Of a stretch of DNA of 64,000 nucleotides, positions 27,540 through 37,172 are shown in pieces. Source of the stretch: Lactobacillus sp. UCMA15818 (lineage in GTDB: Bacteria; Bacillota; Bacilli; Lactobacillales; Lactobacillaceae); assembly GCF_030400225.1 (NCBI RefSeq), contig NZ_VJYB01000007.1, forward strand, positions 1 to 64,000, given 5' to 3'. Each line of letters begins with the position of its first letter. The first letter of the stretch is position 1. The notes below the pieces were generated by a model. The model searched no databases, was not told where the DNA came from, and worked only from the letters and a program-made list of their open reading frames with translations. Position numbers and translations under genes: made by a program.

Positions 27540-30407
27540 TTGACATTCTCATTTACTAAAAAAAATAATTTGAAGTTGTACTTGCAATATACTGCAATTT
27601 TTGCTCTTATTGCTTTTTTTGTGTATGGTACATATTTTGTTACCGGTCACTCTCTAATCTGGCATCTAGATGGTGCACAACAACATCTTCCATTGTTAGA
27701 AGAGTTTCGTAAAACACTGCTCAACATACTAAGACACCCCTTTTCACCTTGGCCTCAATGGTCATTCAAGCTTGGACTTGGTGGGGATATTTTCCAAATT
27801 AATGCTTACTATGTTACAGGTGATCTTTTTAATTATTTGATTTTATTATTTCCAGCTTCCAAAATTATTTTTGCATATCAATTTTTAATTATACTGCGGC
27901 TATATTGTGTTGGCCTTATTTTTTGTTATTTTGCATCTCATTTTTCTTTTAAAAACACAATAATTCTTTCTGGAACAGTTGTCTACTTATTCAATGCATT
28001 CTTGCTTTATGCTAATATTGCCCAGCCTTTCTTTTCCATCCCTTTTATGATTTTCCCATTATTAATACTTGGAATTGAGCGTGTGTTGCAGCAAAAATCA
28101 ATTTGGCCTTTAACATTCGCTTTTTGCTGGATGCTTTTTAGCAATTTTTATTTTGCCTATATTCTAGGATTTGGTGCACTATTATATTTGGGACTACGCT
28201 ATCTAATAACTTATCGCAAAAAAATAGGATTTTTCAAAACTTTTTTCAAGCTGGGATTAAGTACAATCATCTCACTTTCCATAACCGCTATTTTATGGGT
28301 TCCAGAGATGCTGGCTGTCTTTTCATCTACACGCAGTAATGCCCCTTTCGTAAACGGCTTACGCCTTTATCCACTTTACTATTACCTTGCACTGCCTTCA
28401 CAATTAATTAATGGCGGCAATCGTAATTTCTATTTCTGGAGTGCCTTGGGATTTGCCAGTATCAGTTTTTTTGCAATTGTCTTTATTCTTATCAAGATAA
28501 AGAATTATCCGTTGCTGGGTACAAGTTTTATTTTAGGTTTAATAATGCTATTGTTTCCACAATTTGGCGCACTATTTAACGGTCTAACTTCTCCCTCTAA
28601 TCGTTGGACTCTAATGCTATCACTCCCAATTGCGATTTCAGTCTGCATATTAATTGAACAACTTGATAAGTTAACGCATAAAACAAAATTAACTTTAACT
28701 TATTGTCTTGCAATATATAGCTGCTGGATTTTTTTTACTTACTTCTTTCAGAATGATGAGAAGCTTTTTATTCCAATGGCCTTTTTATTTATTAGTTATG
28801 GCTTTTTAATCTACTACTCAAGTGGGCAAAAGAATCATTCTAATTATGCTTTTCTAGCCTTAATTGTAGTCAATGTTATTTTCAACGCTATTTATTTTGA
28901 AGCTCCTTATAATGGTGGTTATTCAAACGAAATGCTTCCTCTCAAAAGCTTCGAAAAACTTATTAAAACAAGGTATGCTGGTTTGGATAAGGATATAAAG
29001 TCATCCAATTCATATCGCGTTTCAACCATTAGTCAAAATTATAACTTAGGTAACAGTTTCCATATGTACAATGCACAGCCTAATAAATTAAATTCAATTA
29101 CCTCATATTATTCATTACAAAATGTTAACGTTGGTGATTTTGCTCGCAAAATGCAAAACTCACAATACGAAGCAAATATTCCAATTAGTCAGTTCAGTGA
29201 CAGAACTGTCCTAAATAACTTTTTAGGTGTCAGATATATTTTTGCCCAAATAAACCAGCAAAATTCAGCTAAGATTCCAGTTAATTACCTGCCCGAAAAA
29301 GCCTCAACTCGGTCAACAAGTGGAAGTGACAATCAATCAGACAGTAATGACACGCAAACTATCCGCTATAGAACCAAACAAGCTTTTCCACTTATCTATT
29401 GGCAAAATACTGTCATTGATTCTAAGCAATTAAAATCAATGACAACAACTGCTAAGGAACGTGCGTTAGCATCTGGAGTACGTGTAAGTAATTCAATAGC
29501 TAAACACTATCCCAAAGCAAAATTAACAAATGACACACAAGAACTCGAATACTATCTCGTTTCCAGTCGTGGCAACATTGTAAGTACATCCAATCTTGAA
29601 CATTTAGACAGTACGGAAACCTACAAAATTATCTTGAAGAATCCAGGTAATTATAAAGACAGTGAATTGCATATTGAACTTAGCAATATCAAATATCATC
29701 AATTATCACTAACAAATCAGATTCAGATTGAACAAATTAAGCAGGCCACACTTACTTCAAATGGGATTATTACTAATAATGACAGCTATAATTACTACCG
29801 CTACCTTCGCTATCACATTCTAAATGGTTCGCCTGATAACAGCTTTAGCATAAAGGTTTCTTCGAGTCTAGGAACAGAAAGCATTACCCAGCCCAAGCAA
29901 TCAGAATTGTCATTTTATAAGACCGTAACATCTGGCGTGCTAAATCTAGGATACTTTACTTCGACTCCCAAGTATTTTACTTTAACACCATCCAAATTGG
30001 GAACATATGATTTCAAGCTTAAAATTGTTGCTGAAAAATTGGGAAAAACGTATAACAAAGAAGTTGCAAAAATTCAAAAAAACCGCTTAAAATCGTTGAA
30101 GTTCTCCAAAAATAATATTACTGGTACAATTAAAACTATTAAAAATGGAATTTTAACTTCATCAATTCCATTTTCTAAAGGTTGGAGTATCTATGATAAT
30201 GGTAAAAGATTAAAAGCTATTAAGACAAATACAGGATTTTTAGGAGCACAACTCCAATCTGGATCTCATCACATTCAATTAATCTACTCCACTCCCGGAT
30301 TGAAGAGTGGTAAATTAATATCGGTAATTGGCACCATTTTGACAATCACATCATTATCTTTACTTATTTTAATTAGAAAACTATTTTTTCACAAAACAAA
30401 AAAATAG
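27540..30407 (+). CDS. YfhO family membrane protein (GT-C-like)
   Basis: A 955-residue protein with about 12 N-terminal membrane helices (residues 13-455), a long extracytoplasmic region (about 470-925) and a final membrane helix near 930-948. The family markers HSLIWHLDGAQQHLPLLEEFR and LGLGGDIFQINAYYVTGDLFN are clear. YfhO homologues are GT-C-type enzymes implicated in glycosylating lipoteichoic acid or other surface polymers with lipid-linked sugars. The start is TTG with AGGAGG upstream. The hydroxyacid dehydrogenase gene follows after 21 nt, so the two are probably co-transcribed. The exact sugar is unknown. Confidence 0.88.
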   Translation: MTFSFTKKNNLKLYLQYTAIFALIAFFVYGTYFVTGHSLIWHLDGAQQHLPLLEEFRKTLLNILRHPFSPWPQWSFKLGLGGDIFQINAYYVTGDLFNYLILLFPASKIIFAYQFLIILRLYCVGLIFCYFASHFSFKNTIILSGTVVYLFNAFLLYANIAQPFFSIPFMIFPLLILGIERVLQQKSIWPLTFAFCWMLFSNFYFAYILGFGALLYLGLRYLITYRKKIGFFKTFFKLGLSTIISLSITAILWVPEMLAVFSSTRSNAPFVNGLRLYPLYYYLALPSQLINGGNRNFYFWSALGFASISFFAIVFILIKIKNYPLLGTSFILGLIMLLFPQFGALFNGLTSPSNRWTLMLSLPIAISVCILIEQLDKLTHKTKLTLTYCLAIYSCWIFFTYFFQNDEKLFIPMAFLFISYGFLIYYSSGQKNHSNYAFLALIVVNVIFNAIYFEAPYNGGYSNEMLPLKSFEKLIKTRYAGLDKDIKSSNSYRVSTISQNYNLGNSFHMYNAQPNKLNSITSYYSLQNVNVGDFARKMQNSQYEANIPISQFSDRTVLNNFLGVRYIFAQINQQNSAKIPVNYLPEKASTRSTSGSDNQSDSNDTQTIRYRTKQAFPLIYWQNTVIDSKQLKSMTTTAKERALASGVRVSNSIAKHYPKAKLTNDTQELEYYLVSSRGNIVSTSNLEHLDSTETYKIILKNPGNYKDSELHIELSNIKYHQLSLTNQIQIEQIKQATLTSNGIITNNDSYNYYRYLRYHILNGSPDNSFSIKVSSSLGTESITQPKQSELSFYKTVTSGVLNLGYFTSTPKYFTLTPSKLGTYDFKLKIVAEKLGKTYNKEVAKIQKNRLKSLKFSKNNITGTIKTIKNGILTSSIPFSKGWSIYDNGKRLKAIKTNTGFLGAQLQSGSHHIQLIYSTPGLKSGKLISVIGTILTITSLSLLILIRKLFFHKTKK

Positions 30408-30428
30408 TTTATCAAGGGAGGCTCATTT

Positions 30429-31361
30429 ATGAATAAAATACTACTATTAGGTGACTTGGTTCCACAAGCCAAACAAAGGATTTCAGATTTAGGCTATGAC
30501 TTTACTTTATTACCCAACGCTCAGGCTTTTGATCAACTTGTACCGCAAGAATTCTCTGCATATGAGGGAATAATCGTGCGCAACATTGAGCCTGTTGATC
30601 CGAGATTTATTACCGCATTACCAAATTTAAAAATTATCGCGCGTAATGGAGCTGGTACCGATAACGTTCCACTTAAATTAGCAACTGATATGAATATTTG
30701 GGTCTCTAATACTCCGGGTGCTAACGCTCAAGCCGTCGCTGAACATAGCTTAGCACTTGCAATCTACTTACTAAAAGGCTTGGGCTATAACAAGATGAAT
30801 AGGAAAAATGATTTATCACCAGCGACAGGTACAGAACTGCATGGAAAAACTGTAGGAGTTGTGGGTTGGGGATTCATCGGTAAAAAATTTGCTGAACTGA
30901 TGTCTGCGTTAGGTGCGCACGTTATTTTTTATAATCGTTCAAAAAGAGAATCAACTTATGCTAAGCAGGTCAGCTTAGATGAACTATTTTCAACAAGTAA
31001 CATTATCTCACTTCATCTCCCAGTAACATCAGATACAAAATATATGATTACCGATGAAGTTATCAAGAACACCAAAAAGCAACCTATCTTACTTAATACA
31101 AGTCGTGGTGAGCTAGTTAGAAATTCTGTTTTGCTTAAAGGCTTGCAGCGGGGCTTGTTAAGTGCCGTGGGCTTGGATGTATACGATAATGACGAAATTT
31201 CACTTGAAAAACTAATCGCTGATCCTAATGTAATTATTACAAATCATTCTGCTGCACTGACTACCGAAAGCCTTGAAGCAATGGCATTCGGTGCAATTGC
31301 TAACGTTGATGCAGCGATTAAACACGGAAAACCGCTAAACCCAGTTAATACACTTGCTTAG
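30429..31361 (+). CDS. D-isomer-specific 2-hydroxyacid dehydrogenase (SerA-like)
   Basis: An NAD-dependent oxidoreductase of 310 residues. The nucleotide motif VGVVGWGFIGKK (about residues 141-152) and catalytic Arg in LLNTSRGELV, Glu in VYDNDEI and His in ITNHSAALT are present. The domain order matches 3-phosphoglycerate dehydrogenase-like enzymes without the ACT domain. The substrate could be phosphoglycerate, a 2-ketoacid or glyoxylate/hydroxypyruvate. GGGAGG lies 7 nt before the ATG. Confidence 0.85.
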   Translation: MNKILLLGDLVPQAKQRISDLGYDFTLLPNAQAFDQLVPQEFSAYEGIIVRNIEPVDPRFITALPNLKIIARNGAGTDNVPLKLATDMNIWVSNTPGANAQAVAEHSLALAIYLLKGLGYNKMNRKNDLSPATGTELHGKTVGVVGWGFIGKKFAELMSALGAHVIFYNRSKRESTYAKQVSLDELFSTSNIISLHLPVTSDTKYMITDEVIKNTKKQPILLNTSRGELVRNSVLLKGLQRGLLSAVGLDVYDNDEISLEKLIADPNVIITNHSAALTTESLEAMAFGAIANVDAAIKHGKPLNPVNTLA

Positions 31362-31406
31362 TCATATGCTTTAATTTACATCTATAGTTAAAATTAAATA
31401 ACAAAT

Positions 31407-31530
31407 GGGGTCTGTGACAAAAGTTAACTTTTGTCACAGACCCATTATTATTTATTACGAATAAACTTATTTTATAAGTCAAAATTCTCCGTCTAACTCG
31501 AAGTTTCCTCGACTTATATCACACTCATTT
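31407..31530. repeat. Composite 3'-flank repeat, copy R7 (perfect 36-nt palindrome plus short module)
   Basis: 31408-31443 is a perfect 36-nt palindrome: the left half reads GGGTCTGTGACAAAAGTT and the right half is its exact complement. A shortened long module follows in minus orientation, with outer arms ATAAGTC (31474-31480) and GACTTAT (31511-31517). It lies between the convergent hydroxyacid dehydrogenase and DUF1054 genes, acting as a terminator for one or both. Confidence 0.85.
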
Positions 31531-31538
31531 TTTTGATA

Positions 31539-32156
31539 TTAATCTCTAACTATACTACTCATTGCAGCCTGATAAACAGGGACTAATTTCGCAAAAACAT
31601 TATACATTGTAGTAATGAACTCTTCACTGCCATTTTTTTTAAAATATTCTTTGGGAAAAACTTTTCCAATTTGAAATTCACCTTTTTTTATATTTTCCCA
31701 TCTTTTCAGATCTTCAATCAGATTTACACTTCCAACTTTTTCAGTCTTACTTTTAGTATGATCGAGTGACACATCAAAATCTTTTGGCAGAGCAAATATT
31801 TTTTCTGGATTATTGACAAATGCAGCAGCCATTTTTTCTTCTCCCTTGGGATTATCAATAAATGACAACCACAGTGCAAGATAGTCTTTATTGACTGCTA
31901 TTTGAAAATGTGGTTCCATTTTGTATCCTCTTTTTTGTTGGCTAAATGCGCACCATGTGATTTCTGGAGCGTACTTTGTTCTTCTCCGATGTTGTGCCAC
32001 ATGTGCGTAGAACTCTTTGCCACATTGTGACTCAAAGAAAGGAATCAGCTTTCCCGCTAGTACCTTAAATTCTGGCTGCACATTTTCTCTAATAACCTGC
32101 ATTCTCTCATCAAGTCCTTGTACTAGGAAGACGTTAAAAAATTCCTTTGCTATCAT
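31539..32156 (-). CDS. DUF1054 (YktB/UPF0637) family protein
   Basis: A 205-residue soluble protein of unknown function found across Firmicutes. The family segment FYAHVAQHRRRTKYAPEITWCAFSQQKRGYKMEPHFQI is complete, and the C-terminal half includes the DHTKSK motif. AGAGG lies 9 nt before the ATG. It is convergent with the hydroxyacid dehydrogenase gene across repeat R7. Confidence 0.88.
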   Translation of the reverse strand: MIAKEFFNVFLVQGLDERMQVIRENVQPEFKVLAGKLIPFFESQCGKEFYAHVAQHRRRTKYAPEITWCAFSQQKRGYKMEPHFQIAVNKDYLALWLSFIDNPKGEEKMAAAFVNNPEKIFALPKDFDVSLDHTKSKTEKVGSVNLIEDLKRWENIKKGEFQIGKVFPKEYFKKNGSEEFITTMYNVFAKLVPVYQAAMSSIVRD

Positions 32157-32184
32157 GCATACCTACCTCTTATTTTGTAATTAT

Positions 32185-33966
32185 CTATTCAAATACCATT
32201 TGATTAACATACAGATTGTAATAGAAGCCCTTTTCCTTCAGCAATTTTTGATGGGTCCCCCGTTCTATCACTATTCCATCTTTTAAAACAATAATTTCAT
32301 CTGCTTCCACGATTGTTTTAAGACGATGAGCAATGACAAAACTTGTTCTGCCAGCAATCACGTTATCCATCGCCTTTTTAATCTTTTCTTCTGTAACCAT
32401 ATCAACATTTGAGGTTGCCTCATCTAAAATTAAGAAACTAGGATCAGTTAACAATGTTCTGGCAATACTAAGTAATTGTTTCTGACCCACAGATAATACA
32501 GAATTTTCATCATTGACCTTGGTTTCGTATTTGTCTGGTAAGCTCTCAATATAGTCATGAATATGTGCCTGTTTTGCCGCAGCAATCATTTGCTTATCAG
32601 TTGCTTCTGGTAATCCAAATTTGATGTTGTCTGCAATTGTCCCTGAAAATAGAATTGAGTCCTGTAATACGATTCCAACATTTTTACGTAGAGAATGCAG
32701 TTCAAAATCTTTTACATTTGTTCCGTCAAATAGAACTTCCCCATTTGTTACATCGTAAAAACGATTCAACAAATTCATCACAGTCGTTTTACCTGAGCCA
32801 GTTGGTCCAACTAAAGCAACCATCTTGCCCTTTTTCACAGCAATATCAATTCCATGTAAAATTTCTTTCCCGCTGTTGTATTCAAAGTGAACGTTTTTCA
32901 GCGCGACATCCTCATTAATCTTCAAAAGTTCACGTCCGTCTTTATTTACTTGCTCTTCGGGTTGTTTTAGCACATTACTCAATCTTTTAGCACCCGTTAA
33001 TGCCAATTGCAGCATGGAATACATGGATGTAATCTGCGTAATAGGTTGAAAGTATTGCTGTGAATACTGTACAAATGTAACTACTAAACCCAGCCCAACA
33101 GCCTTGCTTACATCACCATTGATTACCATCCAAGAACCATATGCTATGACAATTGCCAAGTTAAGCAGTGACAATCCCTGCATTAATGGGAAAAGCATCC
33201 CTGAATATAGTTGCCCTTTAAACGTCGACTTCCGCACACGTTCATTTAAACTCTTGAAACCTTCCACAGACTTTTCTTGAAGTCCATTGGTGATAATTAT
33301 TTTTTCACCATTAATTTGCTCATTAATATACCCGTTTAACTGACTGATTTCATCTTGCTGATTATCAATGTAATACCTTGCCTTCCGAATAACAAAAAAA
33401 GCAATTAAAACCACAATTGGTGTTAAGGCGACAGTCGCCCATGCCAGCTTCACATTCAATGAAAACATCATCCAGATGACCCCTATGTAGAGTACTACCT
33501 GTGAAATCAATTCGAAAATCGCTTGATTCATCGCATTAAAAATGTTATCTAAATCGGATGTAAACAATGATAGAATTTTACCATCTTGGTGTCTATCAAA
33601 ATAGCTGATCGTCATCTTTTGCAGCTTGCTAAACAATCCGCGTTGCATCTTATTAGTTGATAAGGCATTTATCCGAGAGATCAACAAGCTTGAGATCAGC
33701 ATGGTACATATTGATAAAAGATAAAAACCCAGTATCATCCAAAGTGCATTGTGAAAGCTGTCTAAGGATGCCTCTTGATGAGTTGCCGGATTCATATAGG
33801 CAACTAAATATCTGCTGAGGTTTGTCATAGCTTTTCCAAGATAAACTGGTGCTTTTATCTGTGCCCAAGTAGAAACAATTGTTAATGCTACAACAAAGAG
33901 CAACCCTTTCCAGTAAGGTTTTAAATAATGTTTGAAATATGCAATTGATAACTTAAAATCCTTCAC
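32185..33966 (-). CDS. ABC exporter half, catalytically complete partner
   Basis: A type IV (former type I) exporter with six membrane helices (residues 1-320) and a C-terminal ATPase. Walker A GPTGSGKT, Walker B with catalytic Glu (LILDEATSNVD) and His in VIAHRLKT are intact, but the signature is SVGQKQ rather than SGGQ. It pairs with the gene just upstream, whose ATPase has the opposite defects, as in LmrCD and BmrCD. The GTG start overlaps the upstream stop (TAGTG). The substrate is unknown; multidrug or lipid/peptide export is likely from the family. Confidence 0.9.
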   Translation of the reverse strand: MKDFKLSIAYFKHYLKPYWKGLLFVVALTIVSTWAQIKAPVYLGKAMTNLSRYLVAYMNPATHQEASLDSFHNALWMILGFYLLSICTMLISSLLISRINALSTNKMQRGLFSKLQKMTISYFDRHQDGKILSLFTSDLDNIFNAMNQAIFELISQVVLYIGVIWMMFSLNVKLAWATVALTPIVVLIAFFVIRKARYYIDNQQDEISQLNGYINEQINGEKIIITNGLQEKSVEGFKSLNERVRKSTFKGQLYSGMLFPLMQGLSLLNLAIVIAYGSWMVINGDVSKAVGLGLVVTFVQYSQQYFQPITQITSMYSMLQLALTGAKRLSNVLKQPEEQVNKDGRELLKINEDVALKNVHFEYNSGKEILHGIDIAVKKGKMVALVGPTGSGKTTVMNLLNRFYDVTNGEVLFDGTNVKDFELHSLRKNVGIVLQDSILFSGTIADNIKFGLPEATDKQMIAAAKQAHIHDYIESLPDKYETKVNDENSVLSVGQKQLLSIARTLLTDPSFLILDEATSNVDMVTEEKIKKAMDNVIAGRTSFVIAHRLKTIVEADEIIVLKDGIVIERGTHQKLLKEKGFYYNLYVNQMVFE

Positions 33967-35690
33967 TATGCTTGTCCTCCTATCCGTGAAAGCTGTGCAG
34001 CATATATTTCTTGATAAATTGGTGAACTCTTTAATAATTCCGAGTGTGTCCCTATTCCAACTAACTCCCCATTATCAAGCACTAAAATCGTGTCTGCTTT
34101 TATTACTGAAGATATTTTTTCAGCAATCATAAAGACTGTTGTCGCTTGCATCTTACTTTCAAGCGCCTTTTGCACCAATTTCTCAGATTTTGCATCCAAT
34201 GCAGACGTTGAATCATCAAGAATTAATATTTGAGGCTTTCCAATGATTCCCCGTGCAATTGACAACCTTTGCTTTTGGCCACCAGAAAAGTTGGCCGAGC
34301 GCTCCTCAACATGATGTTTTACACCATCCTCATATTTATCGACAAACTCCTTAGCCTGAGCTACGTCTAGTGCCCATTCCATCTCTTCATTTGTTGCATC
34401 AGCTTTACCTTGTTTTAAATTGTCTGCGATTGTACCGGAAAAAAGAATAGATTTTTGTAAAACAAAACTAACGGTTGTACGTAATGTTGCTGCAGTAATT
34501 GTCTGTAAATTTTTACCGCCAATCTTAACGCCACCTTTTGTTGGGTCATATAAGCGCGCGATCAACTGTGCCAAAGTTGTTTTACCAGATCCTGTAGAAC
34601 CAACAATTCCGACAAAACTACCAGCTTTAATTTTAAATGAAACGTTTTTTAAAGAATCATCATTAGCATTGGGGTAAGCAAAACTAACATTCTCAAATTC
34701 AACATCTGAGGTTAAAGAATTTTCATCTGAGCTGGTATTGAACACAACATCAGGTTTTGTTTCTAATACCTCTTTGACACGTTTTAATGCAATCATTCCT
34801 CTAGATGCCATTGTCATTGTCATCGCACCAATTATGATAGCAAACATTAATTGCATCAGATAAGAGATAAAGGACGCAATTGCTGCTAAATCATTTGGAT
34901 GGCTTACAATTTTTGCTCCAATAAAATAAACTGCTAGTAAAATCATCAAATTTGAAATTAACATAAAAGCAGGAATCAATAATGAAAATAAGTATCCAAT
35001 TGTCAAATTCAAATTTTTCAGTTCATCTGCTGTCGCCGCAAATTTCTTGGTTTCATTTTTTTCTTGGTTGAATGATTTAACAACCCTAATACCCTGCATT
35101 GATTCCTTAGCAACTGTATTCATCTGATCCAACCACTTTTGAAATCTTCCAAACAAATTACCCATATGCGAGAAAACAGCACCTGTTAACGATAATATCA
35201 ATAGAATCATTACAATTTCAATCCACCATAATCTAGGAATTGTAATAATTCCCAAGATAAACGCCCCCACAAAAAGGATTGGAATTCGTAGTATTTGTGT
35301 CAACATTGTCATAACTAGGTTCAAAATCTGATTCATGTCATTGATTAATCTCACAACTAAACTACCAGCTGAAAATTTTTCAATATTTCCAAAAGAAAAT
35401 TTTTGAACTTTAGCATATAAATCTGCTCTTAAATCTGTGGTAACTGACTGTGCGACTTTAGCAGAAAAAAATGTACTTGCAATCCCCGCAACGATTCCGA
35501 CTAGTGCTAAAACAATCAGCTGAATTCCATAGTCATAGACCTCATTACGATTATTTGCAATGATCGCCTTCATAATTGTTTGTAAAAGCTTAGGCTGCCA
35601 TAAGGTGCTTCCGGCAAGTACAATTACCGAAATAACGGCACCAATTATTGATAGATAATTATTTTTCAAATAGGGTTTTAAAATTCCCAT
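33966..35690 (-). CDS. ABC exporter half, degenerate-site partner
   Basis: Six membrane helices then an ATPase domain with Walker A GSTGSGKTT and a perfect FSGGQKQRLSIAR signature. Walker B has Asp instead of the catalytic Glu (LILDDSTSALD), and the switch His is replaced (MIAEKISSV). This is the usual degenerate half of a heterodimeric exporter; together with the downstream gene one site is consensus and one is not. ATG 35690 is preferred over TTG 35708 because GAGTGA lies 8 nt upstream. It is the third gene of the LytTR operon. Confidence 0.9.
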   Translation of the reverse strand: MGILKPYLKNNYLSIIGAVISVIVLAGSTLWQPKLLQTIMKAIIANNRNEVYDYGIQLIVLALVGIVAGIASTFFSAKVAQSVTTDLRADLYAKVQKFSFGNIEKFSAGSLVVRLINDMNQILNLVMTMLTQILRIPILFVGAFILGIITIPRLWWIEIVMILLILSLTGAVFSHMGNLFGRFQKWLDQMNTVAKESMQGIRVVKSFNQEKNETKKFAATADELKNLNLTIGYLFSLLIPAFMLISNLMILLAVYFIGAKIVSHPNDLAAIASFISYLMQLMFAIIIGAMTMTMASRGMIALKRVKEVLETKPDVVFNTSSDENSLTSDVEFENVSFAYPNANDDSLKNVSFKIKAGSFVGIVGSTGSGKTTLAQLIARLYDPTKGGVKIGGKNLQTITAATLRTTVSFVLQKSILFSGTIADNLKQGKADATNEEMEWALDVAQAKEFVDKYEDGVKHHVEERSANFSGGQKQRLSIARGIIGKPQILILDDSTSALDAKSEKLVQKALESKMQATTVFMIAEKISSVIKADTILVLDNGELVGIGTHSELLKSSPIYQEIYAAQLSRIGGQA

Positions 35691-35717
35691 ATAAACATTC
35701 ACTCCCAAAAATAGTTA

Positions 35718-36419
35718 TTAAATATACTTAATTTTTAATTCTGCTAGATTCAAATTCCCACTGAGATATATTTTCTTCTCAAAAACATTTCCTTCTTCTT
35801 GTGCAGTATTAACTTCGCTCAATACACTGTTGATATTGACAGAAATCTTCCATTCTTTAGGGAAGAACATTATTATTTCACTTAATGAGCCATTAATAAA
35901 TATATTTGCTTCATTCCCTTCAATTTGGACATTATCAAAATAAACTTTTAAAGATGCAAGCCGCGCATCAATGGCAACTTGCTCAAGATTGTTTGCCTTG
36001 ATATACCTAACACTGCTGGACATACTCTCATTGATTTTTATTTTCTTTTCAGAGGTATCCGTCTCAAGTGAACTTATTTTGTGTTTCCAATTCCAATACC
36101 ATTTTCTATTCTTGCCAAATGATTTAAAGATCATTGACAACCCCGCGCTCACTAAGAATGCAGCTAAAATAATCGTCCATGTTCCTAATCTTTCAATCCC
36201 TAATTCTTTGGCATAAAGGATTACCAAAAGTGCTATTGAAAAGACACTTTGTGAAATTCTCCTGTATACCATCCCCTGTACCAATAAAAATATAAACAAC
36301 ACAGTCAATACAATTGTCCAAAATTTAAACTGAAAGCTAATAATTTCTAATTTTGTTGAAACAAGTAATATTGCAAGTATCAAAATTATAATTCCTAAAA
36401 AGAAGCGTTTTGCTCTCAT
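35718..36419 (-). CDS. LiaF-like membrane protein
   Basis: A 233-residue protein with about four membrane helices (residues 6-105), a basic linker (KNRKWYWNWKHK) and a C-terminal beta-rich domain of the LiaF/cell-wall-active-antibiotic-response type (ANIFINGSLSEIIMFFPKEW, ending in LSGNLNLAELKIKYI). LiaF proteins restrain envelope-stress sensors. It lies 3 nt after the LytTR gene and just before the ABC exporter, so it probably tunes expression of the exporter in response to envelope signals. Confidence 0.8.
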   Translation of the reverse strand: MRAKRFFLGIIILILAILLVSTKLEIISFQFKFWTIVLTVLFIFLLVQGMVYRRISQSVFSIALLVILYAKELGIERLGTWTIILAAFLVSAGLSMIFKSFGKNRKWYWNWKHKISSLETDTSEKKIKINESMSSSVRYIKANNLEQVAIDARLASLKVYFDNVQIEGNEANIFINGSLSEIIMFFPKEWKISVNINSVLSEVNTAQEEGNVFEKKIYLSGNLNLAELKIKYI

Positions 36420-36422
36420 ATT

Positions 36423-36872
36423 TTATTTTTCCCTACTTTCTAATCTTTTTTTTACATCCTTAAAATATTTTCGCGAAACATATATTTGTTTATAAGACTC
36501 ATGAAACGCAACCAAGTTTCCTGTTAAACTACGTGTTAGCGTGTATACTTCATCCAAATTAATAATTGCCGATTTCGAGATTCTCATGAAATTTTGCGGT
36601 AACAACTTTTCAAGCTCATACAATCTTAAGTGTGTTTCAAATAAATCAGTTTTTGTATGTGCATTTACACTTCTCTCATCAGTTTCAAAAAAGAGTATAT
36701 TAGAACTGCTTATATGAAATTCTGCTATTCCTTGAAATAATTTAATTTTTTTGTTGATAACCTTTCTTGAAATTTCTTCATACAATTTTTTAATATCATC
36801 AGTTTGTCTAGCAGCCCGAATAACCACTTCAGTTTCTTCAACCGCTTCATCAATTTCTACTCTAATCTTCAT
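36423..36872 (-). CDS. LytTR-family transcriptional regulator (stand-alone)
   Basis: A 149-residue regulator whose C-terminal ~95 residues are a LytTR DNA-binding domain (SNILFFETDERSVNAHT, RLYELEKLLPQNFMRISKSAIINLDEV, YVSRKYFKDVKKRL). There is no receiver domain. Stand-alone LytTR regulators are often paired with a small membrane protein that controls them, here the LiaF-like product. First gene of a four-gene operon ending in the ABC exporter. AGAAGGGAAAG precedes the ATG. Confidence 0.88.
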   Translation of the reverse strand: MKIRVEIDEAVEETEVVIRAARQTDDIKKLYEEISRKVINKKIKLFQGIAEFHISSSNILFFETDERSVNAHTKTDLFETHLRLYELEKLLPQNFMRISKSAIINLDEVYTLTRSLTGNLVAFHESYKQIYVSRKYFKDVKKRLESREK

Positions 36873-36894
36873 ACGCTCTTTCCCTTCTAGTTAA

Positions 36895-36955
36895 GTACAC
36901 CATATGTCGTTAAAAAGGTAAACTGATTTTACGCAAGTGGTCGTTTTTTTTGTTT
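36895..36955 (-). promoter_or_regulatory. Candidate promoter and LytTR binding region
   Basis: The minus strand holds two AACGAC words about 36 nt apart and a weak pair TTTACC-17-TGTACT. Direct repeats of this kind upstream of a LytTR gene fit autoregulation. The rest of the 300-nt gap belongs to the divergent glycerate promoter. Confidence 0.3.
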
Positions 36956-37093
36956 AAAGTGATTATTCTAATAACATCGACTTAACTTTTTAAAAAATTG
37001 TGATTAAATTAGCTTATAAAAATAAAAAATAAATAGGTACTTTTAACGCATATATTTTATTACAAACACTTATCCAGCAACACACAAAAGGGC

Positions 37094-37128
37094 TTGTAAT
37101 TATTATCACATATGAGTACAATGTACTC
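37094..37128 (+). promoter_or_regulatory. Glycerate operon promoter with operator palindrome
   Basis: -35 TTGTAA (37094-37099), a 17-nt spacer and -10 TACAAT (37117-37122). A perfect 15-bp palindrome GAGTACA-A-TGTACTC (37114-37128) covers the -10, so a bound repressor would block the polymerase. Confidence 0.65.
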
Positions 37129-37172
37129 TGTTGTTTATTTTGATGCTTTTTTCACAATTAGGAGGTTTTTAA

